From contig NZ_JARKMS010000004.1 of NCBI RefSeq assembly GCF_029350945.1, forward strand, positions 186,001-250,000: 64,000 bases of DNA, in the 5' to 3' direction. A model generated the notes under the pieces. The model was given only the letters and a program-made list of their open reading frames with translations. It made no database searches and was not told the origin of the DNA. A program made the translations under genes and the position numbers. The DNA comes from Maribacter huludaoensis. Lineage in GTDB: Bacteria; Bacteroidota; Bacteroidia; Flavobacteriales; Flavobacteriaceae. Below, one piece after another: positions 27,093 through 36,777 of this stretch (position 1 is its first letter; each line of letters starts with the position of its first letter).

Positions 27093-28772
27093 ATGAATGT
27101 AAATACCCATTTTGCCAGATCACTAACTATTTTGATTATTACGCTGATCTTTAGAGTGGTACAGGCACAAGAACAACCTAATTTTATTTTCATTTTAACC
27201 GATGACCAATCTTATGGTATGATGGGCTGTACCGGTAATGAAGTAGTACAGACTCCCAATATTGATAAGTTGGCAAAAGACGGTGTACTTTTTACGAACG
27301 CACATATTACCAGTGCCATATGTACGCCAAGTAGGGCAAGTATTTTAACGAGCCAGTTTGAACGTAAACACGGCGTAAATTTTAATTCTGGTACGAGTAT
27401 GTCAGAGGAAGGGTGGAATAATACCTATCCTATGGTGCTTCGTGATAACGGATATTATTCTGGGTGGATAGGTAAAAACCATTTGCCTGTTGGTGATGGT
27501 GGTTATACCAGTGGTTTAATGGATAAAAGTTTTGATTATTGGTATGCCGGGCACGGTCATTTGACCTTTTACCCAAAAGACAGACATAAGATATTCAAGC
27601 ATGCAAAAGATGATACTCAGGTAGAGATTATAAGCGAAGGAATTTCAGATTTCCTGTCTAACGAGCAAAAATTACAAGGTGCACAAAAGTTTTTAGATCA
27701 GCGACCAAAAGATAAACCATTCGTGCTTTCGGTCAACTTTAATTTACCACATGGTGCAAGCGTATCTACCATGGCACAGCGAGAAACCGATGATGAAATC
27801 TATAAAACTTTGTATGATGATGTAGACTTAAAATTGCCTAAGAATTACATTGCTAAAAAAGATATTGTACATCCTAAATTACCACCGGAAATTCACAAAA
27901 CAAATGATAGACAAGAGGGGTATGATTATGTAGATTATCCAGATAGCCTGCTGACAAGGTATCAGTTACAATTACAGGCAATGACAGGCATTGACCGTAT
28001 GGTGGGCGAACTTAGGGAAACGCTAAAAGCCCAAAAATTAGATAAGAATACCATTATCGTTTTTACATCTGATCACGGTTTATTTATGGGGCAATTTGGT
28101 ATTGGTGGTAAAGCCCTTTGTTATGAAATAACTACGCATGTACCGTTAATTATTTATGATCCGAACGAAAAAAAATCGAATAGGGGTAGAAAGTCGAGCG
28201 CTCTGGTACAAAGCATAGATATTGCGCCAACTTTACTTAAAAAAGCAGGTATTCCGGTACCGGATACGTATCAAGGTAGCGATTTATCACCACTATTGGC
28301 ACAAAAAGTAAGCGACGTCAGAGACTATTTATACACAGAAAATTTATGGTCTACCCAGTTTGGGAATCCAAGATGCGAAGCTGTTAAAGACAAGCGCTGG
28401 AAATATATTAAATACTACAAGAACGAAAATTTTTCGGCACAAAAAAAGATTGAGACAGCAAAGCAAATGGGCATTAAGATGACGGCGATGTTATACAAAG
28501 TCCATGACCCGGATATCGCCCTATATCGCTCATTTGTAGAGGGACCATTACAGGGCGAAAAAGCAGTTTATGAAGAACTGTTCGATCTGGAAAATGACCC
28601 AGATGAAACTACCAATTTAGCAGGGGTATCGGAACATGCTCCAATGTTGGAAAAATTGAGAACCGTGTGGAAAGAGAAAATAACCTTTGCCAGAGGAAAT
28701 GAGGCACCAAAAGTGTTACGGTATACCTCTGATAGTGAAGCGGAACGTGGTGTAATCATAGAACCAAAATAA
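27093..28772 (+). CDS. S1-family sulfatase, secreted, KNH variant
   Basis: A 559-residue sulfatase with an N-terminal signal peptide (ends VQAQ). LTDDQSYGMMG gives the metal site, Cys77 in CTPSR the formylglycine site. The usual GKWH reads GKNHLPVGDGG, keeping Lys and His, and the later motif is FTSDHGLFMGQFG. About 70 extra residues near 175-255 and a long C-terminal segment make it bigger than its neighbours. It lies four bases after the preceding sulfatase and 17 before the GH2 gene, so co-expression is nearly certain. It presumably acts on the same oligosaccharide as the GH2 enzyme. Confidence 0.9.
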   Translation: MNVNTHFARSLTILIITLIFRVVQAQEQPNFIFILTDDQSYGMMGCTGNEVVQTPNIDKLAKDGVLFTNAHITSAICTPSRASILTSQFERKHGVNFNSGTSMSEEGWNNTYPMVLRDNGYYSGWIGKNHLPVGDGGYTSGLMDKSFDYWYAGHGHLTFYPKDRHKIFKHAKDDTQVEIISEGISDFLSNEQKLQGAQKFLDQRPKDKPFVLSVNFNLPHGASVSTMAQRETDDEIYKTLYDDVDLKLPKNYIAKKDIVHPKLPPEIHKTNDRQEGYDYVDYPDSLLTRYQLQLQAMTGIDRMVGELRETLKAQKLDKNTIIVFTSDHGLFMGQFGIGGKALCYEITTHVPLIIYDPNEKKSNRGRKSSALVQSIDIAPTLLKKAGIPVPDTYQGSDLSPLLAQKVSDVRDYLYTENLWSTQFGNPRCEAVKDKRWKYIKYYKNENFSAQKKIETAKQMGIKMTAMLYKVHDPDIALYRSFVEGPLQGEKAVYEELFDLENDPDETTNLAGVSEHAPMLEKLRTVWKEKITFARGNEAPKVLRYTSDSEAERGVIIEPK

Positions 28773-28789
28773 TAGATAATTTACCAGCA

Positions 28790-31711
28790 ATGACCGAACA
28801 AAATATCATCAAAAGCCTATATAGTCTTTTATTCATACTATTATTAACGGCACAGGCTTTCTCTCAAGAACTACCTTTTGGCTATCCAGATACTGAGCGT
28901 ACCAAAATAAGTATCAATCAAGGTTGGAAATTTCACTTAGGGAATCCTGATGCAGCGTATTTTGAAAAAAATACGGATGATATCACCTGGGAAACCGTGA
29001 ACGTACCACATACCTTGGCATTGACCTCTTTGGCTTTAGATGGTTTGCAAGATGAAAAAACACAGCTTAAGTTTCATAGAAATGTAGGTTGGTACAGAAG
29101 GAATATAATGGTACCAGAGAACAACAATAAAGTTTTTTTAGAATTTGAGGGGGTACATCAAGTAACCGATGTTTGGGTTAATGGTAAACATGTTGGTAAG
29201 CATGGTACAGGTGGTTATACACCATTTCATTTTGATATTACGCGGTATGTGGATAAAGGAAAAGAAAACCAAGTAACCGTTTTGGCAGATAATAGAAGAA
29301 GTATGGTAGTTCCGCCAGATCCAGGTCCTTTTGATTATGTAAAATTTAGTGGTCTGTATAGAGATGTGTATTTGGTAGAAAAGCATCCGGTGCATATTGG
29401 TTTTAATTGGGAAGCTAAGCGTGCCGGGGTAACCATAACTACGCCAACGGTAGATGTGGTGAACAAAAATGCGACCATAGATATTAAATCCGTCGTAAAA
29501 AATACCAGTGGCAAAACTGAAAATGTGACAGTGATCACAAGAGTTATAGATGCTGAAGGTCTGGTGGTGCTAAAGTTGATCGATGATGCAAACGTTGCTC
29601 AAAATAGCAACTATGAGTTTGACCAAATAGGAAGTTTAGAAGATAATGTTCAATTATGGGATGTTGAGAATCCTTATTTGTATCGCGTAAATACAGAGGT
29701 TTTGGTAAATGGCAAATCTGTAGATGTCGTGGAGAACAATTTGGGGATTAGAAAGTTTGAATTGAATCCCGATCGTGGATTTATGCTTAACGGCAAACCA
29801 ATAGAACTTATGGGTTTCAATAGGCATCAGCACTTTCCATATATAGGCGATGCGGTACCAGATGCCCTACATTATAAAGATATGTTGCAGTTTAAAGAGT
29901 TCGGTTTTAACATTATGAGAACCGCTCATTACCCGCAAGATAATGCCATTTTAGACGCCTGTGATAAGCTGGGTATTTTGGTATATGAAGAAGCACCGTC
30001 GTGGATATCGATGAGTACGGATAAGGAGTGGTGGAACAATTTTGAACAATCGGAACGCGTTATGATCCGCAATCATAGAAATCACCCTTCCGTAGTAATT
30101 TGGGGAGGAGGAATCAACCACAGAGGGTATGTGCCTGTAGCGCACAATACCGCCAAACAAGAAGATCCAACAAGGCTTACCGCCTCACAGGGTTCACGGT
30201 GGACAGGTTGGCAAACATCTGGACTAACGGATATTAATGCAAATATGCTTTACGGACCATTTATCTGGGACCGTGCAGAACCTATGTTCGCTATGGAAGG
30301 GCATCATGGACCGGAAGCCTTGGCACCGTTTAGAAAAGATTCCCTAATGACAGGATTAATATCATGGACGGCCCATGCCTATTATACCTTTCACCCAACA
30401 CACGATAAAGCTTCCAACAAAATAGACAGAACAAGAAGTGGCGGAATGACCATTTTTAGAAATCCAAGACCAGAGTTACATTGGTATAAGGCAGAGCTCG
30501 GAAAAGAACCTTTTATATATATGCTGGAAGACTGGAAAAAAGGGCAGGATTCCATCACGGTCTATAGCAATGCAGAAAACGTAGAATTAAGTGTAAACGG
30601 TAAAACGGTAGCTACCCAAACCTCCTCAAAAGATACTATTTATGATGGTTTACACCATGCGCCTTTTATATTTAAAAATTTAAAATATGCCGATGGTGAG
30701 GTTAAGGCCAAAGCCATTTTTAAAGATGGAAAAACCAAAGAAGTAGTTCATAAAACTCCGGGAAAACCCCATGCCATAGAATTAATGGTAGATACCGTAG
30801 GTAGAAAGTTTACGGCAGATGGTGCTGATATTCTTATGGCCTACGCTACTGTGGTAGATAAGAACGGCACTGCAATTAAAGAGTACAATGGTAAGGTTAC
30901 TTTTTCTGTAAGTAAGAATGCCATGGTGGTAGGTGATAATGCGAATATCAATGCCAACCCTATGTTCACGGAATATGGTATTGCACCAGCATTGATTAGA
31001 GCAGGTACTACGGCAGGTGAGGTCAAAATTACGGCAAGTGCCAAAGGTTTAAAATCTGCCAATGCAAATGTGCAATTAACAGCCTATGACCCAAATGTTT
31101 TGGCAACGCATGCAAAAGCTATTTATGATTTTAAGAAAGTTAAAATAGACATGGGTGCCCATGACCAGTTAGTTCAATTCGGATGGGATTTTTGGCATGG
31201 TAAGGACGAGGAAAAAAGTAGCTATAAACTACCCCTTTTCAAAAACGCCGAAGTAAACCTGGCAACAAACAGCACTGATGGTGTTTTGCGCTGGTTGGGT
31301 GAAATGAACGTTATAGGTAAATACGGATTTGTGTATGGCGATGGTGTCCTTGGTATAGATGAAAATGGGTTAAGCATTAACTTTAAAGGACTATCAAAGG
31401 GAAAATACAAGTTGACCACGTACCACCATGCACCACAAAGTAATTCTGATGAAATGGATCCCAATAAGGATAAGTTGAAAGAAATACGAATTTTGAATAT
31501 TCCCTACGAACGCAAATTAACCATATCGACCGGGGAGAATACCAAAGAAGTTAAAGTCACGGAAGGTAAAATGATGCAGTTTCAAGAACCAGGTAAAAGT
31601 ACGATCCTATTTAATGTACAAGATGATGGTACTGCAAAAGTTAATATTCAAGGAACAGCAGGAAAAGGAATTTGGTTAAACGGAATAGAATTGCAAGAAT
31701 GGAACAAATAA
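28790..31711 (+). CDS. GH2-family protein with His at the acid/base position
   Basis: A 973-residue secreted GH2-type protein: signal peptide (ends AFSQ), sugar-binding jelly roll, immunoglobulin-like domain, TIM barrel from about 325 (GFMLNGKPIELMGFNRHQHFP), then beta domains including a C-terminal carbohydrate-binding-like module (about 790-973). GH2 barrels normally carry the acid/base Glu in a WSLGNE-type motif after NHPSV; here NHPSVVIWGGGINHRG has His444. Glu503 in FAMEGHHG is the plausible nucleophile. Family members include beta-galactosidases and beta-glucuronidases. In this locus a beta-galactosidase acting on a modified agar/porphyran oligomer is expected, but the altered site may mean another mechanism or loss of hydrolysis. 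It overlaps the GH16 gene by 13 bases. Confidence 0.88.
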   Translation: MTEQNIIKSLYSLLFILLLTAQAFSQELPFGYPDTERTKISINQGWKFHLGNPDAAYFEKNTDDITWETVNVPHTLALTSLALDGLQDEKTQLKFHRNVGWYRRNIMVPENNNKVFLEFEGVHQVTDVWVNGKHVGKHGTGGYTPFHFDITRYVDKGKENQVTVLADNRRSMVVPPDPGPFDYVKFSGLYRDVYLVEKHPVHIGFNWEAKRAGVTITTPTVDVVNKNATIDIKSVVKNTSGKTENVTVITRVIDAEGLVVLKLIDDANVAQNSNYEFDQIGSLEDNVQLWDVENPYLYRVNTEVLVNGKSVDVVENNLGIRKFELNPDRGFMLNGKPIELMGFNRHQHFPYIGDAVPDALHYKDMLQFKEFGFNIMRTAHYPQDNAILDACDKLGILVYEEAPSWISMSTDKEWWNNFEQSERVMIRNHRNHPSVVIWGGGINHRGYVPVAHNTAKQEDPTRLTASQGSRWTGWQTSGLTDINANMLYGPFIWDRAEPMFAMEGHHGPEALAPFRKDSLMTGLISWTAHAYYTFHPTHDKASNKIDRTRSGGMTIFRNPRPELHWYKAELGKEPFIYMLEDWKKGQDSITVYSNAENVELSVNGKTVATQTSSKDTIYDGLHHAPFIFKNLKYADGEVKAKAIFKDGKTKEVVHKTPGKPHAIELMVDTVGRKFTADGADILMAYATVVDKNGTAIKEYNGKVTFSVSKNAMVVGDNANINANPMFTEYGIAPALIRAGTTAGEVKITASAKGLKSANANVQLTAYDPNVLATHAKAIYDFKKVKIDMGAHDQLVQFGWDFWHGKDEEKSSYKLPLFKNAEVNLATNSTDGVLRWLGEMNVIGKYGFVYGDGVLGIDENGLSINFKGLSKGKYKLTTYHHAPQSNSDEMDPNKDKLKEIRILNIPYERKLTISTGENTKEVKVTEGKMMQFQEPGKSTILFNVQDDGTAKVNIQGTAGKGIWLNGIELQEWNK

Positions 31712-33003
31712 TCAGTAGAAAGTCGGGAAATATTATACAATGTATTATCACGTGTTGCATGCTCTTTCTATTTATAGGTGAAGTGCATGGGCAACGTTAT
31801 AGCCCAGAAAACGAAGATGTACGGGTTGGACCGCCAAAACCGCCACTAGGAAAAAGATGGGTCATGAACCCGGATTTTTCAGATGAATTTAATGGTACAG
31901 CGTTAGATACTACAAAATGGTTGGATCATCACCCTACTTGGATAGGAAGAGAACCGGGACTATTTATGAAATCACAAGTATCCGTTGGTGATGGTTACTT
32001 ACAGCTGAAAGGCGAAATGATGAAAAAGGACACCACAATAAATGCCTATGGTAGCAACAGAACATTTTCAATTGCCGGTGCTGCGGTAGTTTCCAAGAAG
32101 AAAACACAGTTCGGGTATTTTGAAACAAAGGCAAAAGCCGCGGCAACTACCATGTCTACTACATTTTGGTTTTCTACCGTAGGTAGTTTTAAAGGACCTA
32201 ACGGTTGTGATACATATGGCCTAGAATGGGATATTCATGAATCGGTTGGTAGATCAGGCGATTACAGTGGTAGCTATTTTGCAAGTGGAATGCACTCCAA
32301 CAGTCACTTTTGGTATACTGATTGCGAAGGCGAGCGACATGACCGCAGGGCTGCTCAGGTAAGATTTGAAGATAACGAGGTAACCTCAGAAAATTTTCAT
32401 GTATATGGTGGTTGGTGGCGTAATGAAAGTTCCGCTAGTTACTATTATGACCATAGAGAACCAAAACATCAAAAATTCTATGATAAGGTAAAGGAAAAAC
32501 CATTTGATCAACCCATGTACATGCGTTTGGTATCTGAAACCTATCCTTTTCCTTGGATAGAACTTCCAAACGAAAAAGAGTTGTCCGATCCAAGTAAAAA
32601 CGTAGTTTATTATGATTGGGTACGCGCGTATAAATTAGAGGATATTTCAAAGAAGATATCTCATAGCTCTTTAGAAAAGGAATTACAATTGTATGATGAA
32701 AGTGTCATTTTTGAGACTACGGAAATTACCTTAGGCAAGGTGTCTAACTTGGAAATTCCGATTTCCTATAAAGCAAACGAACCAAGGCAATTGGTTTTGG
32801 AAGTTTATAATATGGCCGATGAAAAAATAGCTACGGATAAGGTACAGTTGCTTGCTGGTTATGGTCATTTTCGCCATAAATTAAAGTTGAACAACACGTT
32901 GAATGCAGATACAGAATATCGTCTACTTGCCAAATTACAACCTGTTCAAGACGATGATAATACTATTTTAGACCGTAACAACCTTATTTTAAAGATTAAA
33001 TAG
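31699..33003 (+). CDS. GH16 endo-galactanase-like enzyme with C-terminal extension
   Basis: A 434-residue GH16-fold enzyme. ATG 31699 overlaps the GH2 stop by 13 bases, suggesting translational coupling; an in-frame ATG at 31672 is possible but overlaps more. A signal peptide ends near GEVHGQ. The catalytic strand reads EWDIHE, with Glu176 as nucleophile, Asp178, and Glu181 as acid/base (ExDxxE form). Flanking motifs FSDEFNGTALDTTKW and HVYGGWW are typical of the agarase/porphyranase/carrageenase branch. About 120 residues after the catalytic domain form an unassigned beta-rich tail. It probably cleaves internal beta-1,4 bonds of a sulfated galactan at the surface or in the periplasm; subfamily and linkage are not resolved. 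Confidence 0.88.
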   Translation: MEQIISRKSGNIIQCIITCCMLFLFIGEVHGQRYSPENEDVRVGPPKPPLGKRWVMNPDFSDEFNGTALDTTKWLDHHPTWIGREPGLFMKSQVSVGDGYLQLKGEMMKKDTTINAYGSNRTFSIAGAAVVSKKKTQFGYFETKAKAAATTMSTTFWFSTVGSFKGPNGCDTYGLEWDIHESVGRSGDYSGSYFASGMHSNSHFWYTDCEGERHDRRAAQVRFEDNEVTSENFHVYGGWWRNESSASYYYDHREPKHQKFYDKVKEKPFDQPMYMRLVSETYPFPWIELPNEKELSDPSKNVVYYDWVRAYKLEDISKKISHSSLEKELQLYDESVIFETTEITLGKVSNLEIPISYKANEPRQLVLEVYNMADEKIATDKVQLLAGYGHFRHKLKLNNTLNADTEYRLLAKLQPVQDDDNTILDRNNLILKIK

Positions 33004-33177
33004 CTTAATAATCGTCTTTTAGAACCATTTATATTCCTAAATGGGTCATATGTAGTGCTGGTTTCGTGCAAATCATCCTAATCTTGTTATAGACCTATCA
33101 GTTAGTTATCAGTGCTAAGGTCTCATAGCTAGACTGATACAGGAGATTAATTGTTCATAGGATTAAATCTATTTCAA

Positions 33178-34743
33178 ATGATAAAACACATCGGTAAAAA
33201 ACTAGGGATTATTGCTATAATATTAGGAGCAAGCTATCAATCACATATATATGGACAAAACGATAAATATGCAGAAACTTGGGAGTCTATAGCCCAGGCA
33301 AATGCAACGCCAGATTGGTTTTTAGATGCCAAATTGGGTATTTATGCACATTGGGGTCCGGTATCAAGTGCTTTTGAGGGAACCGAACCAAGCAAGCATT
33401 ATGCAGGTTGGCATGGTATGATGATGTATAATGATGGTAAAATAGTTGAAACCAAAAACGGTAAACCCAGTAACAATTACCTCCATCATAAAAAGAAATA
33501 CGGTAAACCATCAAAAAAAGGATATATAGAAATCATAGAAGATTTTTCTCCAACAGCTTTTGACGCCAAGGAGTGGGCAGATTTATTTGCAAAATCGGGG
33601 GCAAGGTTTGCCGGTCCTGTAGCCATGCACCATGATAATTTTGCGATGTGGGATAGTAAGGTAACCCGATGGAATGCTATGAATTATGGAGGTATTGATC
33701 CGTCTGCAGCACTAAAAAAGGAAATAAATGAAAAAGGAATGCGATTTATAGGATCTTTTCACCACGCATTTACCTGGAAATATTTTGGTCCTGCACACGC
33801 ACACGGTAACATTGATCCTAAAGATTATGATTTGTATACCAACCCGCACAGTTTGGATAATGACACTCCAGATGAAGCTTTTAGGACAGCATGGTGGGCC
33901 GCCTTAAAGGAATATATTGATAATTACCAACCGGATATTATTTGGTTCGATTGGTGGTTAGAGAATCTACCGGAAGAAGACCGACTTAAGTTTTTAGCTT
34001 ACTACTATAACAAGGGAAAGGAGTGGGGTAAGGAAGTAGCCGTTTGTTATAAAGAAGCAACCTTTAACGAAGATGTTGCTATCAAAGATTATGAACGCGG
34101 TAGACCAAATCAACCCAAACAGAATGCATGGCTAACGGATACTTCACCGGGAGCGTGGTTCTATAGACCCAATGCCAAATTTAAAACAGCCAATGAGCTC
34201 ATAGATATACTTGCGGATATAGTAGCAAAAAACGGATTAATGTTGTTGAACGTACCACCAAACCCAGATGGTAGCATTCCACCGGAAATGCAAAAATTAT
34301 TGACAGATATGGGAGCTTGGTTAGAAATTAACGGCGAGGCAATTTATGATACACGTCCATGGACCGTTTTTGGTGAAGGGCCCACTAGATTGCCAGAAGG
34401 TGGGCATAAAGTAGAGGAGAAGCTAAAAATAGAATACAATGAGAACGACATAAGATATACCAAGAAAGGCGATAAAGAATTTTTTGCCATTGTATTAGAC
34501 GAGCCCAAAGGCGATGTAATCATGAAAACGTTGTCTACTGATATTGGAGCATTGAATTCAGCTATTCTAGAGGTGCAACTAATTGGTAGTGCCGAGAAAT
34601 TAAAATGGGAGCGCAATGAGAAAGGTTTGGTCATTCAAAAACCATCCTCTTTTCCTACGGAATATGCCCATGCTTTTAAAATTACTTTAGAAGGTTACAA
34701 AGAGAATAATATTGGTGGAGATGTAGAGGCGCATATAGATTAA
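33178..34743 (+). CDS. GH29 glycosidase, second copy (divergent)
   Basis: A GH29 protein of 521 residues from ATG 33178, which begins the signal peptide (ends IYGQ); an in-frame ATG nine codons upstream is less likely. It shows LGIYAHWGPVSSAFEG, AMHHDNFAMWDS, and the nucleophile Asp258 in DIIWFDWWL. The active-site HHDGF of the first GH29 is HHDNF here, and the two enzymes are only moderately alike, so they probably remove differently decorated L-sugars, for example sulfated versus bare, or L-galactose versus L-fucose. The next gene, a sulfatase, starts nine bases after its stop codon. The 174-base gap upstream holds a 7-bp hairpin at 33025-33044 without a T-run; no operator copy was recognised. 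Confidence 0.88.
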   Translation: MIKHIGKKLGIIAIILGASYQSHIYGQNDKYAETWESIAQANATPDWFLDAKLGIYAHWGPVSSAFEGTEPSKHYAGWHGMMMYNDGKIVETKNGKPSNNYLHHKKKYGKPSKKGYIEIIEDFSPTAFDAKEWADLFAKSGARFAGPVAMHHDNFAMWDSKVTRWNAMNYGGIDPSAALKKEINEKGMRFIGSFHHAFTWKYFGPAHAHGNIDPKDYDLYTNPHSLDNDTPDEAFRTAWWAALKEYIDNYQPDIIWFDWWLENLPEEDRLKFLAYYYNKGKEWGKEVAVCYKEATFNEDVAIKDYERGRPNQPKQNAWLTDTSPGAWFYRPNAKFKTANELIDILADIVAKNGLMLLNVPPNPDGSIPPEMQKLLTDMGAWLEINGEAIYDTRPWTVFGEGPTRLPEGGHKVEEKLKIEYNENDIRYTKKGDKEFFAIVLDEPKGDVIMKTLSTDIGALNSAILEVQLIGSAEKLKWERNEKGLVIQKPSSFPTEYAHAFKITLEGYKENNIGGDVEAHID

Positions 34744-34751
34744 TTTTTTCG

Positions 34752-36539
34752 ATGATGAAATATTCGGTCTTTACTATCAAAAAGATGCTAATAGGTCTAT
34801 ACTGTATAGGTCTTGGCTGTATATTTTCCTTGCAATCACAGTCAAGGCCAAATGTTATCTTGGTACTAACCGATGACCAAGGTATTGGCGATTTGGGTGC
34901 GCATGGCAATAAGTGGTTAAAAACACCCGAAATTGATGCTTTTTATAATGATGCCGTAAGAATGACCAATTTTCATGTGTCTCCGTTATGCACGCCCACT
35001 AGAGCCGCAATAATGACCGGTAAGTATCCAATAAGCAATGGGGCGTGGGCAACATACAAAGGTAGAGATGCCCTTTCCAATCCGGTGACCATGGCAGATG
35101 TATTTAAGAAAAATGGCTACAAAACCGCTTTGTTCGGAAAATGGCATTTAGGGGACAATTATCCCAACAGACCAACAGATTCTGGTTTTGACACGGCTAT
35201 TCATCATTTGGCAGGTGGTATTGGTGAATTGTCCGATTATTGGGGAAACGATTATTTTGATGATGTATACTATGTAAACAATCAACCTAAACAATTTAAA
35301 GGGTACTGTACCGATGTTTGGTTCAATGAGACCATAAACTTTATCAAGAACAATAAGGATCAACCGTTTTTTGTGTATTTGCCATTGAATGCACCTCATG
35401 ATCCGTTATATGTGGATGAAAAATATGCTGCCCCGTACAGACATTTAGAAGGCAAGGAAATAGTTAGTGCTAATCTTTATGGAATGATAGCCAATATTGA
35501 CCATAATTTTGGCAAGCTGACCAAGTTTTTAAAAGCGGAAAAATTAGAAAAGAATACGATTGTCATTTTTATGTCAGATAACGGTACACGCTATGGGTAT
35601 CAAGAAGCTGATAATTTAGGCTACAATAAAGGCTATAGCGGAATAAAAGGTAGCAAACAAGAAGGCGGACATAGAGTTCCTTTTTTTATTCGATATCCTG
35701 AAGCAAGAATTAATGGGGGTAAAGACAATAATACGTTGGCGGCTCACATAGACCTTATACCAACGCTGGCAAGTTTATGTAAACTAGATACGCCCGATAC
35801 ATTGGGTTTAGAGGGGGTTGATTTTTCTCCCGTATTAAAAAATACAGATGCAATTTTAAAAGATCGAACGCTTTTTCTACATAATCGGCAAGACTGGAGA
35901 CCGCCCAGACAAGAATCTGACGGACTTGTTTTACGTAACGAATGGCGATTACTACAGGGCAAAGAGCTTTACAATGTAGTTGCTGACCCCAAGCAAAAGA
36001 AAAACATAGCAAAAGAACATCCGCAATTGGTTAAAGATTTACAAAGTGAGAATGCAACCTTTTATACATCGGCTTTGGGTAATGATGTAATTAATGAAAT
36101 ACCGGTAGCTATTATAGGCACGGAACATCAAAAAGAAATAAAATTAACTATTCAACACGCCATCGGTGACGATAACGGTATTTGGAAAACCGAACAAGTG
36201 GCTGGGGGTGTAAAAAATAAAAATAATACACATGCTATAGAGGTTGCAAAAGAAGGTATGTATACTATTTCATGCATGCGCTGGTCCAAAGAAGTACCTG
36301 GGCCTATTCTAGGGGTGCCAAGTAAATTTCCTAAATCAAATTTTGAGTATGTGTCTATTTCTCCGGATAAGGTAAGATTACGGATAGCCAATCAAATTTT
36401 TGAAAAGACTATTAACTCAAATGACCAGTCAACAGATTTTAAGGTGTTCTTGGAAAAAGGTAAAACATTTTTGGTAGCGGACTTTATTTCTGCTACAGAA
36501 ACCTACGGAGTCTATTACATCTATATCAATAAAATTTGA
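34752..36539 (+). CDS. S1-family sulfatase with CTPTR active site and C-terminal domain
   Basis: A 595-residue sulfatase with signal peptide (to about SLQSQ). LTDDQGIGDLGAHG is the metal motif, and the formylglycine Cys80 lies in CTPTR, a Ser-to-Thr variant of CxPSR. FGKWHLGDNYPNRP and FMSDNGTRYG follow. The C-terminal 130 residues form a beta-rich extension as in the sulfatase at 9425, to which it is similar throughout (both have FKGYCTDVWFNETI). The pair sits in two separately transcribed units, suggesting duplication and divergence. Whether Thr in the motif affects maturation is open; the key Cys, Pro and Arg are intact. Confidence 0.9.
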   Translation: MMKYSVFTIKKMLIGLYCIGLGCIFSLQSQSRPNVILVLTDDQGIGDLGAHGNKWLKTPEIDAFYNDAVRMTNFHVSPLCTPTRAAIMTGKYPISNGAWATYKGRDALSNPVTMADVFKKNGYKTALFGKWHLGDNYPNRPTDSGFDTAIHHLAGGIGELSDYWGNDYFDDVYYVNNQPKQFKGYCTDVWFNETINFIKNNKDQPFFVYLPLNAPHDPLYVDEKYAAPYRHLEGKEIVSANLYGMIANIDHNFGKLTKFLKAEKLEKNTIVIFMSDNGTRYGYQEADNLGYNKGYSGIKGSKQEGGHRVPFFIRYPEARINGGKDNNTLAAHIDLIPTLASLCKLDTPDTLGLEGVDFSPVLKNTDAILKDRTLFLHNRQDWRPPRQESDGLVLRNEWRLLQGKELYNVVADPKQKKNIAKEHPQLVKDLQSENATFYTSALGNDVINEIPVAIIGTEHQKEIKLTIQHAIGDDNGIWKTEQVAGGVKNKNNTHAIEVAKEGMYTISCMRWSKEVPGPILGVPSKFPKSNFEYVSISPDKVRLRIANQIFEKTINSNDQSTDFKVFLEKGKTFLVADFISATETYGVYYIYINKI

Positions 36540-36777
36540 TATGGTTTATTAATAAGATAGAATAGAGAATTATCATAAACGGGTAGTGAATTAAGATACC
36601 TTAAGGTTGGGTATTGTATTGTTTAACTAATTGCTGTTGAATGTGTTAGTTATTTGTTCAGTTAATGTCTAGTTGTGAAATAATGGGCTTTGAGAAAGGT
36701 ATTTTAAATTCCATCTTTATAGGATACATAAAAATTTCGCTAAAAAATTTAATTAAATCTAAATATTTATTTCAGAA

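Noticed and set aside
33025-33044. Hairpin CCATTTA/TAAATGG after the GH16 gene
   Set aside because: Only seven AT-rich base pairs and no T-run; too weak to call a terminator.
33060-33120. Possible copy of the tandem operator upstream of the second GH29
   Set aside because: Only a GTGCAAATCATCC-like fragment matches; the AACAnATGTT core and the 21-base partner are missing.
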